A stretch of DNA of 46,459 bases from CAZPHI01 sp964586425 (lineage in GTDB: Bacteria > Bacillota > Clostridia > Lachnospirales > Lachnospiraceae), in assembly GCA_964586425.1 (NCBI GenBank), contig CAZPHI010000011.1, forward strand, positions 1 through 46,459, read 5' to 3'. Position numbers and translations under genes: made by a program. Of this stretch, positions 1 to 9,167 are shown piece after piece (the stretch's first letter is position 1; every line of letters begins with the position of its first letter). The notes beneath the pieces are model-generated. The model did no database searches. It saw nothing but the letters and a program-made list of their open reading frames with translations, and was not told the DNA's origin.

Positions 1-16
1 ATTTAATTTTTTATAA

Positions 17-52
17 TCAAAAAACCTATGCAAAATCATATCTTGCATAGGT
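17..52 (-). terminator. Intrinsic terminator of glyA
   Basis: A perfect 10-bp inverted repeat (arms 24-33 and 43-52, ACCTATGCAA on the plus strand) lies about 30 bases past the glyA stop. On the minus strand it is followed by TTTTTGATT, the shape of a Rho-independent terminator. Confidence 0.8.
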
Positions 53-81
53 CTCTTATATAAAAATACATTGAATTATAA

Positions 82-1320
82 TTAATATAATGGATATTTA
101 TCTGTTAATCCTTTAACCATATCCATTGCTTTATCTCTATTCTTCTCTACATCTTCAACAAGTAATGAAATCGCATCAGCTACAACATCCATATCAGCTG
201 TATTAAAGCCTCTTGTTGTTACAGCAGCTGTTCCGAGTCTGATACCACTTGTAACAAATGGAGATGCTGGATCATTAGGAATTGTATTCTTATTACATGT
301 AATGTTAGCAGCATCAAGAAGCTTTTCAACTTCTTTACCAGTAACACCCTTGCTAATAAGATTAACAAGCATAAGATGATTATCTGTACCACCTGATACG
401 ATATCAAATCCTCTTGACTGAAGTCCTGTACAAAGAGCCTGAGCATTATCTACTATATTCTTTGCATATACCTTAAAGCTATCATCAAGTGCTTCCTTAA
501 GACAAACAGCCTTACCAGCAATAACATGCATCAAAGGACCACCCTGAATTCCTGGGAATACAGATTTGTTGAATTTGAATTTTTCTGCATTCTCTGCAGA
601 ACTAAGTATCATACCACCTCTTGGACCACGAAGTGTCTTGTGAGTTGTTGTTGTTACAACATCTGCATATGGAATTGGACTTGGATGCTGACCACCAGCA
701 ACAAGACCGGCAATATGAGCCATATCTACCATTAAGTATGCGCCAACTTCATCACATATATCTCTGAATTTCTTGAAATCAATAACTCTTGCATATGCAC
801 TGGCACCTGCAATAATCATCTTAGGTTTACATTCCTTTGCTATTCTAAGAACTTCGTCATAATCTATGAATCCATCTGCGTTAACTCCATAAGGTACTAT
901 ATGAAAATATTTACCAGATATATTAACTGGTGAACCATGTGAAAGATGACCTCCACAGTCAAGGCTCATACCCATTACTGTGTCTCCAGCTTCTACCATA
1001 GCAAAAAATGCAGCTAAGTTAGCCTGTGCTCCTGAATGTGGCTGAACATTGGCATATTCACATCCAAATAACTTTTTAGCTCTTTCAATTGCTAATGTTT
1101 CAACGATATCAACATATTCGCATCCACCATAATATCTCTTTCCTGGATAACCTTCAGCATATTTATTAGTAAGTGGACTTCCCATTGCTGCCATTACAGC
1201 CTTACTAACAAGGTTTTCAGAAGCAATAAGTTCAATATGGCTTCTCTGTCTTGCAAGTTCCTGGTCCATTGCTGCTGCAACTTCTGGATCATAACTTGAT
1301 ACTTCATCAAATGAATACAT
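82..1320 (-). CDS. glyA: Serine hydroxymethyltransferase
   Basis: This is a 412-residue PLP enzyme that interconverts serine and glycine and charges tetrahydrofolate with a one-carbon unit in the cytosol. The sequence shows the SHMT signatures: LIASEN near residue 31, the substrate/PLP region HSGAQAN near 95, VDMAHIAGLVA near 198 and the PLP-lysine motif TTTTHKTLRGPRGG with Lys228. Length and C-terminus match the bacterial family. A GGAGG lies 12 bases before the ATG. The gene appears monocistronic: an upstream hairpin separates it from the chemoreceptor gene and a strong terminator follows it. Confidence 0.97.
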   Translation of the reverse strand: MYSFDEVSSYDPEVAAAMDQELARQRSHIELIASENLVSKAVMAAMGSPLTNKYAEGYPGKRYYGGCEYVDIVETLAIERAKKLFGCEYANVQPHSGAQANLAAFFAMVEAGDTVMGMSLDCGGHLSHGSPVNISGKYFHIVPYGVNADGFIDYDEVLRIAKECKPKMIIAGASAYARVIDFKKFRDICDEVGAYLMVDMAHIAGLVAGGQHPSPIPYADVVTTTTHKTLRGPRGGMILSSAENAEKFKFNKSVFPGIQGGPLMHVIAGKAVCLKEALDDSFKVYAKNIVDNAQALCTGLQSRGFDIVSGGTDNHLMLVNLISKGVTGKEVEKLLDAANITCNKNTIPNDPASPFVTSGIRLGTAAVTTRGFNTADMDVVADAISLLVEDVEKNRDKAMDMVKGLTDKYPLY

Positions 1321-1360
1321 ACGATTTTCAAACCTCCATTATTAGTTAATTTCTTTAATT

Positions 1361-1404
1361 AAATAAAGTGTCCTTATGAATATATCACAAGCGACACTTT
1401 ATTT
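1361..1404 (-). terminator. Hairpin terminator after the chemoreceptor gene
   Basis: A perfect 12-bp inverted repeat (AAATAAAGTGTC at 1361-1372, complement at 1393-1404) sits between the chemoreceptor stop and the glyA start. The 3' arm read on the minus strand ends in TTTATTT, so it probably terminates chemoreceptor transcription; it could also lie in the glyA leader. There is no long U tract beyond the stem. Confidence 0.55.
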
Positions 1405-1454
1405 CAATTATTTATGCATTATTTTTAAATTTTATTCATAAGATAATATGATTG

Positions 1455-3794
1455 CTATTTCACCTCTTCATTTTCAGCAATATCAATCATATCCTGTGAA
1501 TTATCATTAGCTACGACTTCTGATTCTTCTTGTGATTCTTCTTGTGATTCTTCTTCTGGTTCTAATCCTTCAGATGTTTCTGCAACTTCAGATTCCACTG
1601 TAGCTTCTGATACTTCTGTAGTCTCTGATACTTCCGTAGCCTCAGATTCCACTGTAGCTTCTGTTACTTCTGTGACCTCAGATTCCACTGTAGGTTCTGT
1701 TACTTCTGTAACCTCATCTTCTACAACAAACAACTCGATAGCTTCTGCAAGCATCTTTGCATTAGTTATTAATGCATCCGCTTCTTTACTTAACAATTCA
1801 ACCGCATCAACCTGATCATTCGCTGTACTCATTACCGTCTGTGCTGATGCTGCTGTCTCCTGAGATACAGCAGAGATACTTTCAATTGCTGATAATGTCT
1901 CATTCTTAGATTCTGCTATATCATCAACTCCAGATGTAATATTAGCAAGATTGTTAACAAGTTCTGATACCTGTTGCTGAATATCATTGAATACCGCAAC
2001 TGTATTACCAAGTGATTCCTTTTGAGTTTCAACAATACTTTCAGCTTTCATTGCAGTTGTTACAGTTTCTCTTGTTTTATTATTAATATCATCTACGATT
2101 TCACGTATCTGATTAACTGATTCAACCGATTGGTCAGCTAATTTTCTAATCTCATCAGCAACAACTGCAAAGCCTCTTCCTGCTTCTCCGGCTCTGGCAG
2201 CTTCAATTGAAGCATTAAGAGAAAGGAGATTAGTCTGATCAGCTATTTCATTAATTGCACCAATTATATTACCGATAAGCTTTGATGATTTCTCAAGTAT
2301 CTGTATATCTTCAATTACCTTACTTGTTATATCTACAGTATCAGTAACATTAGAACTTAGTTCATCAATAGTAAGCAATCCGGATTTAACAATTTCTTTT
2401 GTGGAATCTGCAATATCTGCAATCTTTACAGAATTTTCTGATACAACATTAATTTTTTCTGAAAGCAGATCCATCTGTGTCATACAGCTTTGTGAATCCT
2501 CGGCCTGTTGTACTATACCCTTTTCAATCTCACTAATTGCCTCTGTTATATTAACAGTAGCATCATACATACTGTTACTGCTGTTAGTTACCTTTGCAGC
2601 GGATGAATCGACCTCTCCTGACACTGATTTAGCCTCAAGGAGTAATTGTTTCATCTTATTAATCATATTATTGATTCCATCTGCCAGTGTCTTAAACTCA
2701 TCTTTTCTGTTAACCTTAACCTTAACAGTCAGATCTCCGGCTGCCGCAAGTTCAAGTCTTCCCATAATCGTCTTAATTACGCCACTAATATTATTGGCAA
2801 ATGCTCTGCCAATTACTAACGCTATGATAATTGCAAGTACGACTACAACAATTGTGATTATACCAATTGATGAAGCCTGTGCAACTATAACACTTTCCGG
2901 AACAAGTGCACATATTGTCACACCAGCTTTTGTCTTAGAATAGAGAAATAACTGGCTCTTTCCATCATATCTTACATATGAATAGCCACTGTCTTCCTGG
3001 CTGTCTAATGCTGTCTTATAGAAATCTTTATCTGCAAAATATGTAATGTTCTCTTTCTCATTACCCTTAACAGCAATAATCTCTCCACCATCTGGTGCAA
3101 TAAGTCCAACAATACTCTTATCACCCATATCAATGTTAGCAATATTCTCTGTTACATAATTTTTATCAAGATCTGCAAATATATATCCTACAACCTGTCT
3201 TCCATTATTGTAAAGAACACGTTCATAACTTAATGCATATGAGTCAGCTGGAATTCTCTTCGTCTCAAGGAATTCATGCTTTGACACCCATTGTGTCTTA
3301 GCTTTTTCAATCTGCTTTGCTTCATCAGTTGCTGCAAATTCGCTATATGATTCTCCATCTTTCAAATCTCCTACAATGGTATACATTCCATTGCCATATG
3401 ATGACATAATATATATATTGCTAAGTACTTCGTTATTAACAGTCATTGAAGTTGCAGTTGCTTTTACTGTTGCAAATGCTTCCTGTTCCTCTGCAACGCT
3501 GTTGCTAAAAGAACCAGAATAGTACTTCTGCACCTGCTGATTACTTGACAAATCATTAACCTGTGATGATACATTAACCAGCATCAGATTATAATACTGA
3601 GCTGTTTTCTCAATAGTCGACTTTGCAGAAGTTTCATAGCTTGATACAATTGCACTTGCAGCCATTCTATATGATATAATACCCAGAATAATTATAAGTA
3701 CTACTGGTATTAAAAATGCTGCTATCAGCTTTGATCTAATGCTTTGAAAATTAAGCAATTCTTTAATTTTTTGCTGCGTTTTCTCTTTTTTCAT
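1455..3794 (-). CDS. Methyl-accepting chemotaxis protein (dCACHE-like sensor, HAMP, MA domain)
   Basis: A 779-residue transmembrane chemoreceptor. A TM helix at about 22-43 is followed by a large extracytoplasmic sensor region (about 44-305) with a CACHE-like look, a second TM at about 308-330, a HAMP domain (330-383) and a methyl-accepting signalling domain. The receptor hairpin tip is visible as EIADQTNLLSLNASIEAARAG at 516-536. It should relay ligand binding to CheA/CheW; no che genes are nearby. The last ~90 residues (691-779) are an unusual acidic, low-complexity tail built on repeated EVTEATVESE-type units and EESQ repeats. The ligand cannot be read from the sequence. It has its own promoter and terminator, so it is an orphan receptor gene placed between glyA and aspS. 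Confidence 0.93.
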   Translation of the reverse strand: MKKEKTQQKIKELLNFQSIRSKLIAAFLIPVVLIIILGIISYRMAASAIVSSYETSAKSTIEKTAQYYNLMLVNVSSQVNDLSSNQQVQKYYSGSFSNSVAEEQEAFATVKATATSMTVNNEVLSNIYIMSSYGNGMYTIVGDLKDGESYSEFAATDEAKQIEKAKTQWVSKHEFLETKRIPADSYALSYERVLYNNGRQVVGYIFADLDKNYVTENIANIDMGDKSIVGLIAPDGGEIIAVKGNEKENITYFADKDFYKTALDSQEDSGYSYVRYDGKSQLFLYSKTKAGVTICALVPESVIVAQASSIGIITIVVVVLAIIIALVIGRAFANNISGVIKTIMGRLELAAAGDLTVKVKVNRKDEFKTLADGINNMINKMKQLLLEAKSVSGEVDSSAAKVTNSSNSMYDATVNITEAISEIEKGIVQQAEDSQSCMTQMDLLSEKINVVSENSVKIADIADSTKEIVKSGLLTIDELSSNVTDTVDITSKVIEDIQILEKSSKLIGNIIGAINEIADQTNLLSLNASIEAARAGEAGRGFAVVADEIRKLADQSVESVNQIREIVDDINNKTRETVTTAMKAESIVETQKESLGNTVAVFNDIQQQVSELVNNLANITSGVDDIAESKNETLSAIESISAVSQETAASAQTVMSTANDQVDAVELLSKEADALITNAKMLAEAIELFVVEDEVTEVTEPTVESEVTEVTEATVESEATEVSETTEVSEATVESEVAETSEGLEPEEESQEESQEESEVVANDNSQDMIDIAENEEVK

Positions 3795-3848
3795 TAAAAC
3801 ACCACCTGCTATTTATATTTTTGTTATCCCATTACACTCCATAACAAC

Positions 3849-3877
3849 ATTTTACAACATTTTCCTATATTTTACAA
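3849..3877 (-). promoter_or_regulatory. Sigma-A-like promoter of the chemoreceptor gene, overlapping TTTACAACAT repeats
   Basis: On the minus strand TTGTAA (3877-3872) and TAAAAT (3854-3849) are separated by exactly 17 bases. Both elements lie in a set of 10-bp units (ATAACAACAT, TTTACAACAT, a divergent unit, TTTACAACAT) spanning 3841-3880. No clear flagellar-sigma motif was seen. Confidence 0.5.
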
Positions 3878-3884
3878 CATAAAG

Positions 3885-3920
3885 AAAACCTGCATCACAA
3901 CTATTCGCAATGCAGGTTTT
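3885..3920 (-). terminator. Intrinsic terminator of the aspS operon
   Basis: Perfect 11-bp stem (arms 3885-3895 and 3910-3920) directly after the aspS stop; the 3' arm on the minus strand ends GCAGGTTTTCTTT. It closes the long operon that ends with hisS-aspS. Confidence 0.8.
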
Positions 3921-3928
3921 TCAATATA

Positions 3929-5728
3929 TTACTCTTCTTTATTATCTTGGGCTATTATATCTATTCCTAATTCTTCCAACTGCTTGTGGTCAACAATATT
4001 AGGTGCATCTGTAAGTAAGCATGAAGCATCCTTAACCTTAGGAAATGCTATTACATCCCTGATGCTGTCTCTCTTTGCCATAAGCATAACCAGACGATCA
4101 AGTCCATAAGCTAAACCAGCATGTGGAGGAACTCCGTATTTGAAGGCATCAAGAAGGAAACCAAATTTGTCATGAGCCTCTTCATTACCAATACCAAGTG
4201 CTGCAAACATTCTCTCCTGGATATCATCCTGGAATATTCTTACGCTACCACCACCGATTTCAGTACCATTAAGTACGATATCATAGGCTTTGGCTCTTAC
4301 TGAACCAGGGTCACTCTCTAAGTTAGGAATATCTTCTTCCATAGGCATTGTGAATGGATGATGCATAGCCATAAATCTATTCTCTTCATCTGACCATTCA
4401 AGAAGAGGGAATTCAGTAATCCATAAGAATCTATAATCATCCTTCTTTAAAAGTCCTAATTGATTAGCTATCTCAATTCTTAATGCACCAAGTACATTCC
4501 ATACAATCTTATTCTTATCAGCTGCAAACAGAAGTAAATCTCCAGGCTTACCTTCCATCGCATTAACAAGTGCATTCATCTCTTCATCAGTCATAAACTT
4601 AGCAAATGATGATTTGTATGTTCCATCCTCATTAATTGCAATATATGCAAGTCCTTTTGCACCATATCCTTTGGCGAAATCAACTAAGGCATCAATTTTC
4701 TTACGAGGCATGCTTCCCTGACCATTAGCATTAATACCTCTTACAGAACCACCATTCTCAAGTGCTCCCGTAAATACGCCGAAGCCACAGCATTTTACAA
4801 TATCTGATACATTCTTTAATTCCATTCCAAAACGAACATCTGGCTTATCAGAACCAAATCTGTCCATTGCTTCCTGCCATGTCATTCTCTGAATTGGAAG
4901 TTTAACATCAACATCAAGAACTTCTTTGAATAGATGTGCAAGAAGACGTTCATTAACATCAATTACATCATCAATATCTACAAATGAAAGTTCCATATCA
5001 ATCTGAGTAAATTCAGGCTGACGATCAGCTCTCAAATCCTCATCTCTAAAACATCTGGCAATCTGCATATATCTGTCATATCCTGAGCACATTAAAAGCT
5101 GTTTAAAAAGCTGTGGTGACTGAGGCAATGCATAGAAATTACCAGGATGAACACGGCTTGGGACAAGATAATCTCTTGCACCCTCTGGTGTACTCTTACA
5201 AAGAACTGGAGTCTCGATTTCAATAAACCCTTCATTAGCAAGGAACGCTCTTGTAAGAGTTGCAACCTTGCTTCTCATCATTATTGTTTCCTGTATATCA
5301 GGTCTTCTAAGATCTAAGTATCTGTATTTAAGTCTTAAGTCTTCCTTTGTATTAGAATCAGCTTCAATTGGGAATGGAGGTGTCTCAGCTTCTGAAAGGA
5401 CTCTAAGTTCTGTAGCTACAACCTCAATATCTCCTGTTTTAAGATTTTCATTAACTGCACCACTTCTTTTTTCTACTTTACCAACTACTGCAATTACGAA
5501 TTCACTTCTAAGATTATAAGCTTTATCAAAGCCTTCTTTTCCAACACTATTTTCATCAAACACAATCTGAAGTAATCCTGAACGATCTCTAAGATCTACG
5601 AATATAAGACTACCAAGATTTCTTCTTTTCTGAACCCAACCCATAACTGTAACTGTCTGACCTACATTAGCGGCACTTAATTCAGTACATCTGTTGCTTC
5701 TCTTTAAGCCCTTCATTGACTCTGCCAT
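3929..5728 (-). CDS. aspS: Aspartyl-tRNA synthetase
   Basis: A 599-residue class II synthetase that charges tRNA-Asp with aspartate. It has the N-terminal OB-fold anticodon domain (about 1-110), motif 2 with FRDEDLRADRQPEFTQID, the bacterial GAD insertion domain (about 290-420) and motif 3 GLAYGLDRLVML. Length is that of the bacterial-type enzyme. I cannot tell from sequence alone whether it is discriminating or also charges tRNA-Asn. An AAGGA precedes the ATG by about 10 bases. It follows hisS by 33 bases and no T-box is seen in the gap, so it should depend on the upstream operon promoter(s). Confidence 0.97.
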   Translation of the reverse strand: MAESMKGLKRSNRCTELSAANVGQTVTVMGWVQKRRNLGSLIFVDLRDRSGLLQIVFDENSVGKEGFDKAYNLRSEFVIAVVGKVEKRSGAVNENLKTGDIEVVATELRVLSEAETPPFPIEADSNTKEDLRLKYRYLDLRRPDIQETIMMRSKVATLTRAFLANEGFIEIETPVLCKSTPEGARDYLVPSRVHPGNFYALPQSPQLFKQLLMCSGYDRYMQIARCFRDEDLRADRQPEFTQIDMELSFVDIDDVIDVNERLLAHLFKEVLDVDVKLPIQRMTWQEAMDRFGSDKPDVRFGMELKNVSDIVKCCGFGVFTGALENGGSVRGINANGQGSMPRKKIDALVDFAKGYGAKGLAYIAINEDGTYKSSFAKFMTDEEMNALVNAMEGKPGDLLLFAADKNKIVWNVLGALRIEIANQLGLLKKDDYRFLWITEFPLLEWSDEENRFMAMHHPFTMPMEEDIPNLESDPGSVRAKAYDIVLNGTEIGGGSVRIFQDDIQERMFAALGIGNEEAHDKFGFLLDAFKYGVPPHAGLAYGLDRLVMLMAKRDSIRDVIAFPKVKDASCLLTDAPNIVDHKQLEELGIDIIAQDNKEE

Positions 5729-5761
5729 TGTAATTAATCCTTCTTTCCGGTGTATACCTGT

Positions 5762-7021
5762 TTATTTTAATGGATTCTTATAGAATTCCTTAAACTCTTC
5801 ATATCCCTGAGCAATTAGCTGCTCCTTCTGGAATTTTTTATTCTTATTCATTCTAACAACCAATACTTTGTTGCCATTCTTACGTTCTTCTTGAGCTTCT
5901 GCAATAACTTTGCATAATTCTTCATTAGCAACGCCTTTTTCAATCAGATACGCTGTCTTTGTACCCTGTCCAGGAATCTTGAATCCACTTTCCATAAGCA
6001 AAAGAACAATTCTTTCAAAACCAATTGAGAAGCCACATGCAGGAACATCATTGCCTGTGAACTTTCCTACCATCTTATCATAACGGCCACCACCGCCACA
6101 ACTTCCACCAAACTCAGGCATAGCAATCTCAAAAATTGTACCTGTATAATAAGACATTCCCCTTACCAAAGTAGGATCAAATACAAGTTCAAACTCAGCT
6201 GATTTTGTTGCCTCAACACTTTCAATTATTTCGCTTAAGCTTGTCTTAACATCTTCTTCTAAGTAGTCTTTTAATTCATCTGCAAGATATGCAACTCCAT
6301 TATCCGCATTCTCAACACCTTTAAATAACGCAAGATATTTATCAATAGATGCTTTATCAAAACCTTCCTCCAAAAGTTCAGCAGCAACACCATCCATACC
6401 GATTTTATCCATCTTGTCAAGAATGATAAATACTGTATCATAAGATTCTTCTGGGAAACCACTGTAAGCAGCCATAGCCTTAAGAATTCTTCTTTCATTA
6501 ATTCTAATCTGAAAATTCTTAAATCCAATTCTTCCTAAAGTTGTTGTTGTAGCAAGAATAAGCTCTATCTCCGCAAGATTACTTGGTTCACCAAGAATAT
6601 CTATATCACACTGCATAAACTGACGATATCTGCCACGCTGTGGTCTGTCAGCTCTCCATACACTTCCCATCTGCAATGCTTTGAATGGACTTGGCAGTTG
6701 ACTCGCATTATTAGAATAGAATCTTACAAGTGGAACTGTCAAATCATATCTCAAGCCAGAATCCACAACGTCTGCGTCTGTTGAAGCATTAGCAAGGTCT
6801 AGCTTGTCGCCCCTTTTCAGAATCTTGAATATAAGTTTTTCATTCTCACCACCCTGCTTATTGCTTAGATTAGCAATATTCTCCACGCAAGGTGTCTCAA
6901 TCTGAGTGAATCCGAACTCACTATATGTCTTTTTAATAATACTCATTACGTATTCACGTATCTGCATCTCTTCAGGTAAGATATCCTTCATACCTGTAAC
7001 TGGTTTTTTACTTAATGCCAT
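5762..7021 (-). CDS. hisS: Histidyl-tRNA synthetase
   Basis: A 419-residue class II synthetase for tRNA-His. Seen: motif 2 RADRPQRGRYRQFMQCD, the His-specific GGGRYDKMVGKF stretch, motif 3 ACGFSIGFERIVLLL, and a C-terminal anticodon-binding domain from about residue 320. A longer GTG start at 7033 is possible, but its first codons are the Shine-Dalgarno itself (GTGGAGGAAACT then ATG), so I choose the ATG at 7021. The gene sits between the HD-GYP gene and aspS in one operon, with a 24-base upstream gap too short for a T-box leader. Confidence 0.96.
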   Translation of the reverse strand: MALSKKPVTGMKDILPEEMQIREYVMSIIKKTYSEFGFTQIETPCVENIANLSNKQGGENEKLIFKILKRGDKLDLANASTDADVVDSGLRYDLTVPLVRFYSNNASQLPSPFKALQMGSVWRADRPQRGRYRQFMQCDIDILGEPSNLAEIELILATTTTLGRIGFKNFQIRINERRILKAMAAYSGFPEESYDTVFIILDKMDKIGMDGVAAELLEEGFDKASIDKYLALFKGVENADNGVAYLADELKDYLEEDVKTSLSEIIESVEATKSAEFELVFDPTLVRGMSYYTGTIFEIAMPEFGGSCGGGGRYDKMVGKFTGNDVPACGFSIGFERIVLLLMESGFKIPGQGTKTAYLIEKGVANEELCKVIAEAQEERKNGNKVLVVRMNKNKKFQKEQLIAQGYEEFKEFYKNPLK

Positions 7022-7045
7022 AGTTTCCTCCACTTTATAATATAA

Positions 7046-7702
7046 TTATAATAATTCATTAAATTTTTCCATAAAATCATCTCCAAATTCAATTGAGCTC
7101 TTGTGAATAAGTTCAATTGTCTCTGGTTCATGAATCAATCTTTGAAATGTTATGAACACTTTCATATCCATGTTCTTAATCTCTTCTATCATTATATCCA
7201 CTGCAGTGTCAATGTCAAATGCCTTTCTATATGGTCTGTCAGAAATAAGTGCTGCAAATTCGTCTGTGACCTTCAATATTCTGGCTCCAACCGGTATAGC
7301 ATCTCCAGCCAGATTGTCAGGATAACCACTTCCATCATAGCATTCATGATGATGAAGTACTGTTTCCATAACGCATTCTGAAAAATGATATTTTTTAAGT
7401 AAATCATAACTGATTTTAGAATGCATTCGCATATATTTCATCTCTTCAATTGAAAACCCTTTATCATTACGTCCATAAAGATATGGTGACAACTCCAGCT
7501 TTCCTATATCATGCAGGAATCCTGCCAATGCATATTCATAGCATTCTTCCTTTGAGAAGCCCATCTCCTGTGCAATAAGATAAGTCAGATTACTAACCAA
7601 TGTTCCATGTGAAAGTCCACTTTTTAAGTCCTTAATCTCATTGATTTTTACTTCTTCTTTATAGCTGTCTATATCCGTCTGGGTATACTGTTTACTATTC
7701 AT
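7046..7702 (-). CDS. HD-GYP domain phosphodiesterase (probable c-di-GMP hydrolase)
   Basis: A 218-residue protein that is essentially one HD-GYP domain. The metal-binding HDIGK lies at 64-68, HHHE at 117-120 and the GYP-type loop GSGYP at 124-128, with further HD-GYP residues (MRMHSKIS, DEFAALISDRPYR). HD-GYP proteins of this form usually hydrolyse cyclic di-GMP. No receiver or sensor domain is attached. A TTG twelve bases upstream is in frame, but TGAGG just before the ATG at 7702 fits that start; this leaves 8 bases after the hemZ-like stop. Its place inside the rel-hisS operon is notable because it would tie c-di-GMP turnover to the housekeeping block; that link is inference. Confidence 0.85.
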   Translation of the reverse strand: MNSKQYTQTDIDSYKEEVKINEIKDLKSGLSHGTLVSNLTYLIAQEMGFSKEECYEYALAGFLHDIGKLELSPYLYGRNDKGFSIEEMKYMRMHSKISYDLLKKYHFSECVMETVLHHHECYDGSGYPDNLAGDAIPVGARILKVTDEFAALISDRPYRKAFDIDTAVDIMIEEIKNMDMKVFITFQRLIHEPETIELIHKSSIEFGDDFMEKFNELL

Positions 7703-7710
7703 ATCCAACC

Positions 7711-9111
7711 TCAAAATTCATTGTTTTGAAAAAACTGCTTCTTTCTGTCAATCATCTCATCAATTCTTTCAATGTAATTAGTTACATCCTTTACATTCTC
7801 AATCCTCTCAATTCGTGTTGGATTGTCAGTTTCCCTGAATACAACCTTAGTCGACGCACCAGCGCCGAGGGCAATTATCGTCTGTTTTTCCTCCATAATA
7901 AGAATATTATAGATACATTCCAAACCATCCTTACTATATCCTACATTCTCAAAATTACCGGCCATATTCTTTTGTCTATACATATAGTATGGATTTAATC
8001 CCATATCTCTTGCATACTTTGCTGTCATATTAATTATTTCATTCGTGTTAGTAATACTTAAGTCCTTGTATTTATCCTTCCACATATTAATTGCCGCAGC
8101 ACGTTTTATTGCAAGTGAATGTACTGTAAGACTCTCTGGTGCAAGTTTTACTATTTCATCCATTGTATGTCTTACCATATTCTCATCTTCGCCAGGAAGT
8201 CCAACTATCAAATCCATATTGATATTATCAAAACCGCATTCTCTTGCAAGTTTAAAACTATCGATGACTTGTTCTACTGTATGTCGTCTTCCAATAATAT
8301 CAAGTGTTTCCTGATTCATAGTCTGAGGATTAATTGATATTCTTCCGACATTATGTTTCTTTAAAATCATAAGTTTCTCACGTGTAATGCTGTCCGGTCT
8401 TCCCGCCTCAACAGTAAGTTCTATTGCATCCTTAACATTAAAATTCTTCTCAAGAGCTGTAAGGAGTCTGTCCAATTGAACATCACTTAGTGTTGTAGGT
8501 GTTCCTCCGCCAAAATAAATGCTGTCTAGCTTTTTACTCTTAAAAGCCTCGCCAGCATATTCCATCTCTTTTATTAATGCATCAAGATATATATCCACCT
8601 TTTTCTGCCATATAGCCAGCGAATATGATGTGAATGAACAATAAAGACAAGTCGTAGGGCAGAATGGAATTCCTATATACAGACTATACGCATTATTATA
8701 ATCGATATTCTTTAGAAGCTTTAATTCTCTTTTTGCTACTTCAATTGCCAAATCAGTTTTCTGTTTTGTTGCATAATGCTCCTTCATAAAAAAATCTCTG
8801 ATTTTTTCTTCGGGCAAGCCATCTTCAATCATATTCACAGCCAGCTTACTTGGTCTTACACCAGTAATATTGCCCCATGGCAAAGTTGTATTAGTAAGCT
8901 TTGAAAGCTGAATATATAATCCATCTTTGAATTCATCATGTATCTCGCGTTTTGTTCTGCCATTAGTAACTGGTGTTGTGACCTTTATCTCCATATCACA
9001 AGCAGCTCTTTCATCTGGCTTTTTTGTTACATCCGTTCTAGGATAGAAGGACTTTACAAGCACTACTGCATCATCATAAAATTCGTCATCCTCAATATCT
9101 ATATAAATCAT
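7711..9111 (-). CDS. hemZ: HemZ-like coproporphyrinogen dehydrogenase / radical SAM protein
   Basis: A 466-residue radical SAM protein of the HemN/HemZ family. The [4Fe-4S] cysteines are C151, C155 and C158 in FCPTTCLYCSF, followed by GGGTPT and the HemN-type HVGRISINPQT-like segment. The N-terminal ~140 residues match the extra domain of HemZ-type proteins. HemZ is named for oxygen-independent oxidation of coproporphyrinogen III, but no other haem genes are visible and many clostridia that carry this gene lack a full haem pathway, so the substrate is uncertain. A GGAG lies 10 bases before the ATG. Confidence 0.85.
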   Translation of the reverse strand: MIYIDIEDDEFYDDAVVLVKSFYPRTDVTKKPDERAACDMEIKVTTPVTNGRTKREIHDEFKDGLYIQLSKLTNTTLPWGNITGVRPSKLAVNMIEDGLPEEKIRDFFMKEHYATKQKTDLAIEVAKRELKLLKNIDYNNAYSLYIGIPFCPTTCLYCSFTSYSLAIWQKKVDIYLDALIKEMEYAGEAFKSKKLDSIYFGGGTPTTLSDVQLDRLLTALEKNFNVKDAIELTVEAGRPDSITREKLMILKKHNVGRISINPQTMNQETLDIIGRRHTVEQVIDSFKLARECGFDNINMDLIVGLPGEDENMVRHTMDEIVKLAPESLTVHSLAIKRAAAINMWKDKYKDLSITNTNEIINMTAKYARDMGLNPYYMYRQKNMAGNFENVGYSKDGLECIYNILIMEEKQTIIALGAGASTKVVFRETDNPTRIERIENVKDVTNYIERIDEMIDRKKQFFQNNEF

Positions 9112-9133
9112 TAATTCATTACTCCAATTTTTA

Positions 9134-9151
9134 ATTAATCATCTGATTAAT
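9134..9151. repeat. Small palindrome between the MBL-fold gene and hemZ
   Basis: ATTAATC-ATCT-GATTAAT is a perfect 7-bp inverted repeat in the 56-base intergenic gap. It could be a processing hairpin or simply AT-rich chance; nothing shows a function. Confidence 0.35.
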
Positions 9152-9167
9152 CTTTATTTGACTATTT

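Noticed and set aside
2401..2943. 180-codon plus-strand frame inside the chemoreceptor gene
   Set aside because: It is the reverse reading of the HAMP/signalling coiled coil; Ser/Leu/Ile-rich composition without domain or SD.
7022..7033. GTG start for hisS
   Set aside because: Those codons are the Shine-Dalgarno sequence for the ATG at 7021.
5729..7045. T-box riboswitch for hisS or aspS
   Set aside because: Upstream gaps are only 33 and 24 bases, too short for a T-box leader, and no T-box motif is seen.
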